Assembly: GCA_964402685.1 (NCBI GenBank)
Contig: CAYODE010000111.1
Span: 1-12,825 of the forward strand
Reading direction: 5' to 3'
Length of the DNA stretch: 12,825 bases
Source: Aestuariivita sp964402685
GTDB lineage: Bacteria > Pseudomonadota > Alphaproteobacteria > Rhodobacterales > Rhodobacteraceae
This document shows, one piece after another, positions 11,706 to 12,825 of the stretch. How positions within the stretch are numbered: position 1 is the stretch's first letter; each line of letters opens with the position of its first letter. Position numbers and translations under genes: made by a program. The notes under the pieces were generated by a model, which searched no databases, was not told the DNA's origin, and saw only the letters and a list, made by a program, of their open reading frames with translations.

Positions 11706-12825
11706 ATGGAAATGCCTGCCCCAAATCCTGCGATCCTTGCCCGCAAAGCACGCGTGGTTGAGCGGTTGCAAGCCGTCCTCCCAAAAGACGCAGTCATTCA
11801 TGAAGAAGCAGAAACACGCGCCTATGAGTGCGACGCGTTGACGGCTTACAAATGCCCGCCGATGGCGGCGGTCCTGCCTGCGTCGACACACGAAGTGTCG
11901 GATGTTCTGCGCGTCTGCCATGAAGAAGGGGTGCCTGTCGTGCCGCGTGGGTCGGGTACGTCTTTAGCCGGTGGTGCCTTGCCTACCGCTGATTGTGTCA
12001 TCCTGGGCGTGGCGCGCATGAATGATGTGCTTGAGACCGATTATGAAAATCGCATCATCCGGGTACAGACAGGGCGCACCAATCTTAGTGTGACCGGCGC
12101 GGTCGAGGAAGAAGACTTCTTTTATGCGCCCGATCCCTCCAGCCAATTAGCGTGCGCCATTGCTGGGAATATCGCAATGAACTCTGGCGGCGCGCATTGC
12201 CTGAAATACGGGGTGACCACGAATAACCTGCTTGNNNNNNNNNNGCTTGGCGTCACCATGGTGATGATGGATGGCACTGTGATTGAGTTGGGCGGTGCGC
12301 ATCTCGATGCCTCAGGTCTGGACCTGCTTGGTGTGATCTGCGGGTCCGAGGGGCAACTGGGTGTCGTGACCGAAGCAACCCTGCGCATCCTGCGCAAGCC
12401 CGAAGGCGCGCGTCCTGTGCTGATGGGTTATGACAGCAATGAAACGGCAGGCGCTGTAGTATCCGACATCATCAAAGCAGGTGTCTTGCCCGTCGCAATC
12501 GAATTCATGGACCGCCCCTGTATCGAAGCCTGCGAAGCCTTCGCAAAAGCCGGATATCCGATGTGCGAAGCGTTGCTGATCGTGGAGGTCGAGGGATCGG
12601 ACGCTGAAATCGACATGCAGCTGGGCCTGATCAAACAAATTGCTGCCAAGCACAATCCGGTTGAATTGCGCGAAGCGCAGGATGCCGATGAGGCCGGGCG
12701 CATCTGGCTGGGCCGCAAATCGGCCTTTGGCGCGATGGGCCAGATCAACGATTACATGTGCCTCGACGGTACGATCCCGGTGTCGGAACTGCCTTACGTG
12801 CTGCGCCGGATCGGCGAGATGTCCA
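11706..12825 (+). CDS. glcD: glycolate oxidase subunit GlcD, FAD-linked (3' end outside window)
   Basis: GlcD is the FAD-carrying subunit of glycolate oxidase, which oxidises glycolate to glyoxylate together with GlcE and the iron-sulphur subunit GlcF. The first 373 or so codons are here. The FAD_binding_4 region shows VVPRGSGTSLAGGALPT (78-94) and APDPSSQLACAIAGNIAMNSGGAHCLKYG (split over 141-169); the FAD-oxidase C-terminal domain has started by the window end. The ATG is preceded by GGAGGAG six bases away; a second ATG two codons in is an alternative. Ten N interrupt the gene at 12235. The frame continues on both sides. Related FAD-linked D-lactate dehydrogenases are the main alternative, but the motif context favours GlcD. 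Confidence 0.92.
   Translation, partial: MEMPAPNPAILARKARVVERLQAVLPKDAVIHEEAETRAYECDALTAYKCPPMAAVLPASTHEVSDVLRVCHEEGVPVVPRGSGTSLAGGALPTADCVILGVARMNDVLETDYENRIIRVQTGRTNLSVTGAVEEEDFFYAPDPSSQLACAIAGNIAMNSGGAHCLKYGVTTNNLLXXXXLGVTMVMMDGTVIELGGAHLDASGLDLLGVICGSEGQLGVVTEATLRILRKPEGARPVLMGYDSNETAGAVVSDIIKAGVLPVAIEFMDRPCIEACEAFAKAGYPMCEALLIVEVEGSDAEIDMQLGLIKQIAAKHNPVELREAQDADEAGRIWLGRKSAFGAMGQINDYMCLDGTIPVSELPYVLRRIGEMS
12235..12244. other. assembly gap of 10 N inside glcD
   Basis: The contig ends on both sides share GCTTG (12230-12234 and 12245-12249). Merging them on that overlap removes 15 bases, keeps the frame and gives NNLLGVTMVMMDG, a natural reading of this conserved region. The N run is therefore probably a placeholder over overlapping ends, not missing sequence. 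Confidence 0.85.

Overview
The window looks like part of a chromosome from an alphaproteobacterium, most likely Rhodobacterales (Roseobacter group). Grounds: leuC, leuD and leuB sit close together but are separated by other genes; rsfS and rlmH are adjacent; a GlcD-type glycolate oxidase subunit is present; and the protein sequences have a roseobacter feel. This placement is recognition, not a database result. Two runs of exactly ten N (7674-7683 and 12235-12244) show a scaffolded draft. At the first one the two joined contigs appear to be different alleles of the same locus, which suggests a metagenome or mixed-strain assembly.

Layout, left to right. 1-53: tRNA-Pro(CGG) on the minus strand, cut by the window edge. 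222-1325: leuB (minus), with a hairpin downstream. 1420-3325: a LysR-type regulator (minus) and a divergent atypical SDR-type NAD(P)-binding protein (plus), sharing a 94-bp intergenic region with an 8-bp inverted repeat. 3272-5428: three tightly packed minus-strand genes, namely a 72-residue unknown protein, a six-TM membrane protein and a secreted endonuclease/exonuclease/phosphatase (EEP)-fold protein whose catalytic residues are largely replaced. 5544-7555: leuD and leuC (minus), overlapping by one base. 7556-8205: two small genes not in standard catalogues, the assembly join and a strong dyad. 8206-9546: MscS-family channel (plus), ending on a stop codon shared with a convergent exported protein (9543-10100, minus). 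10294-11215: rsfS and rlmH (plus). 11234-11581: small exported protein (minus). 11706 to the end: glcD (plus, partial), with a promoter overlapped by a dyad operator.

How the genes work together. LeuC/LeuD isomerise 2-isopropylmalate and LeuB oxidises 3-isopropylmalate, so the left half is leucine biosynthesis. RsfS and RlmH both act on the ribosome large subunit. GlcD would oxidise glycolate with GlcE and GlcF, expected beyond the right edge. The LysR/SDR pair looks like an accessory cassette inside the leu neighbourhood: the SDR gene overlaps the end of the EEP gene by 54 bp.

The least ordinary items are the apparent EEP pseudoenzyme encoded with a membrane protein, the tiny gene upstream of leuC whose coding nature is supported by two diverged alleles in the same window, the probable CTG start of rsfS, and the operator/promoter overlap in front of glcD. 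No CRISPR array, insertion sequence, phage gene or defence system was seen.
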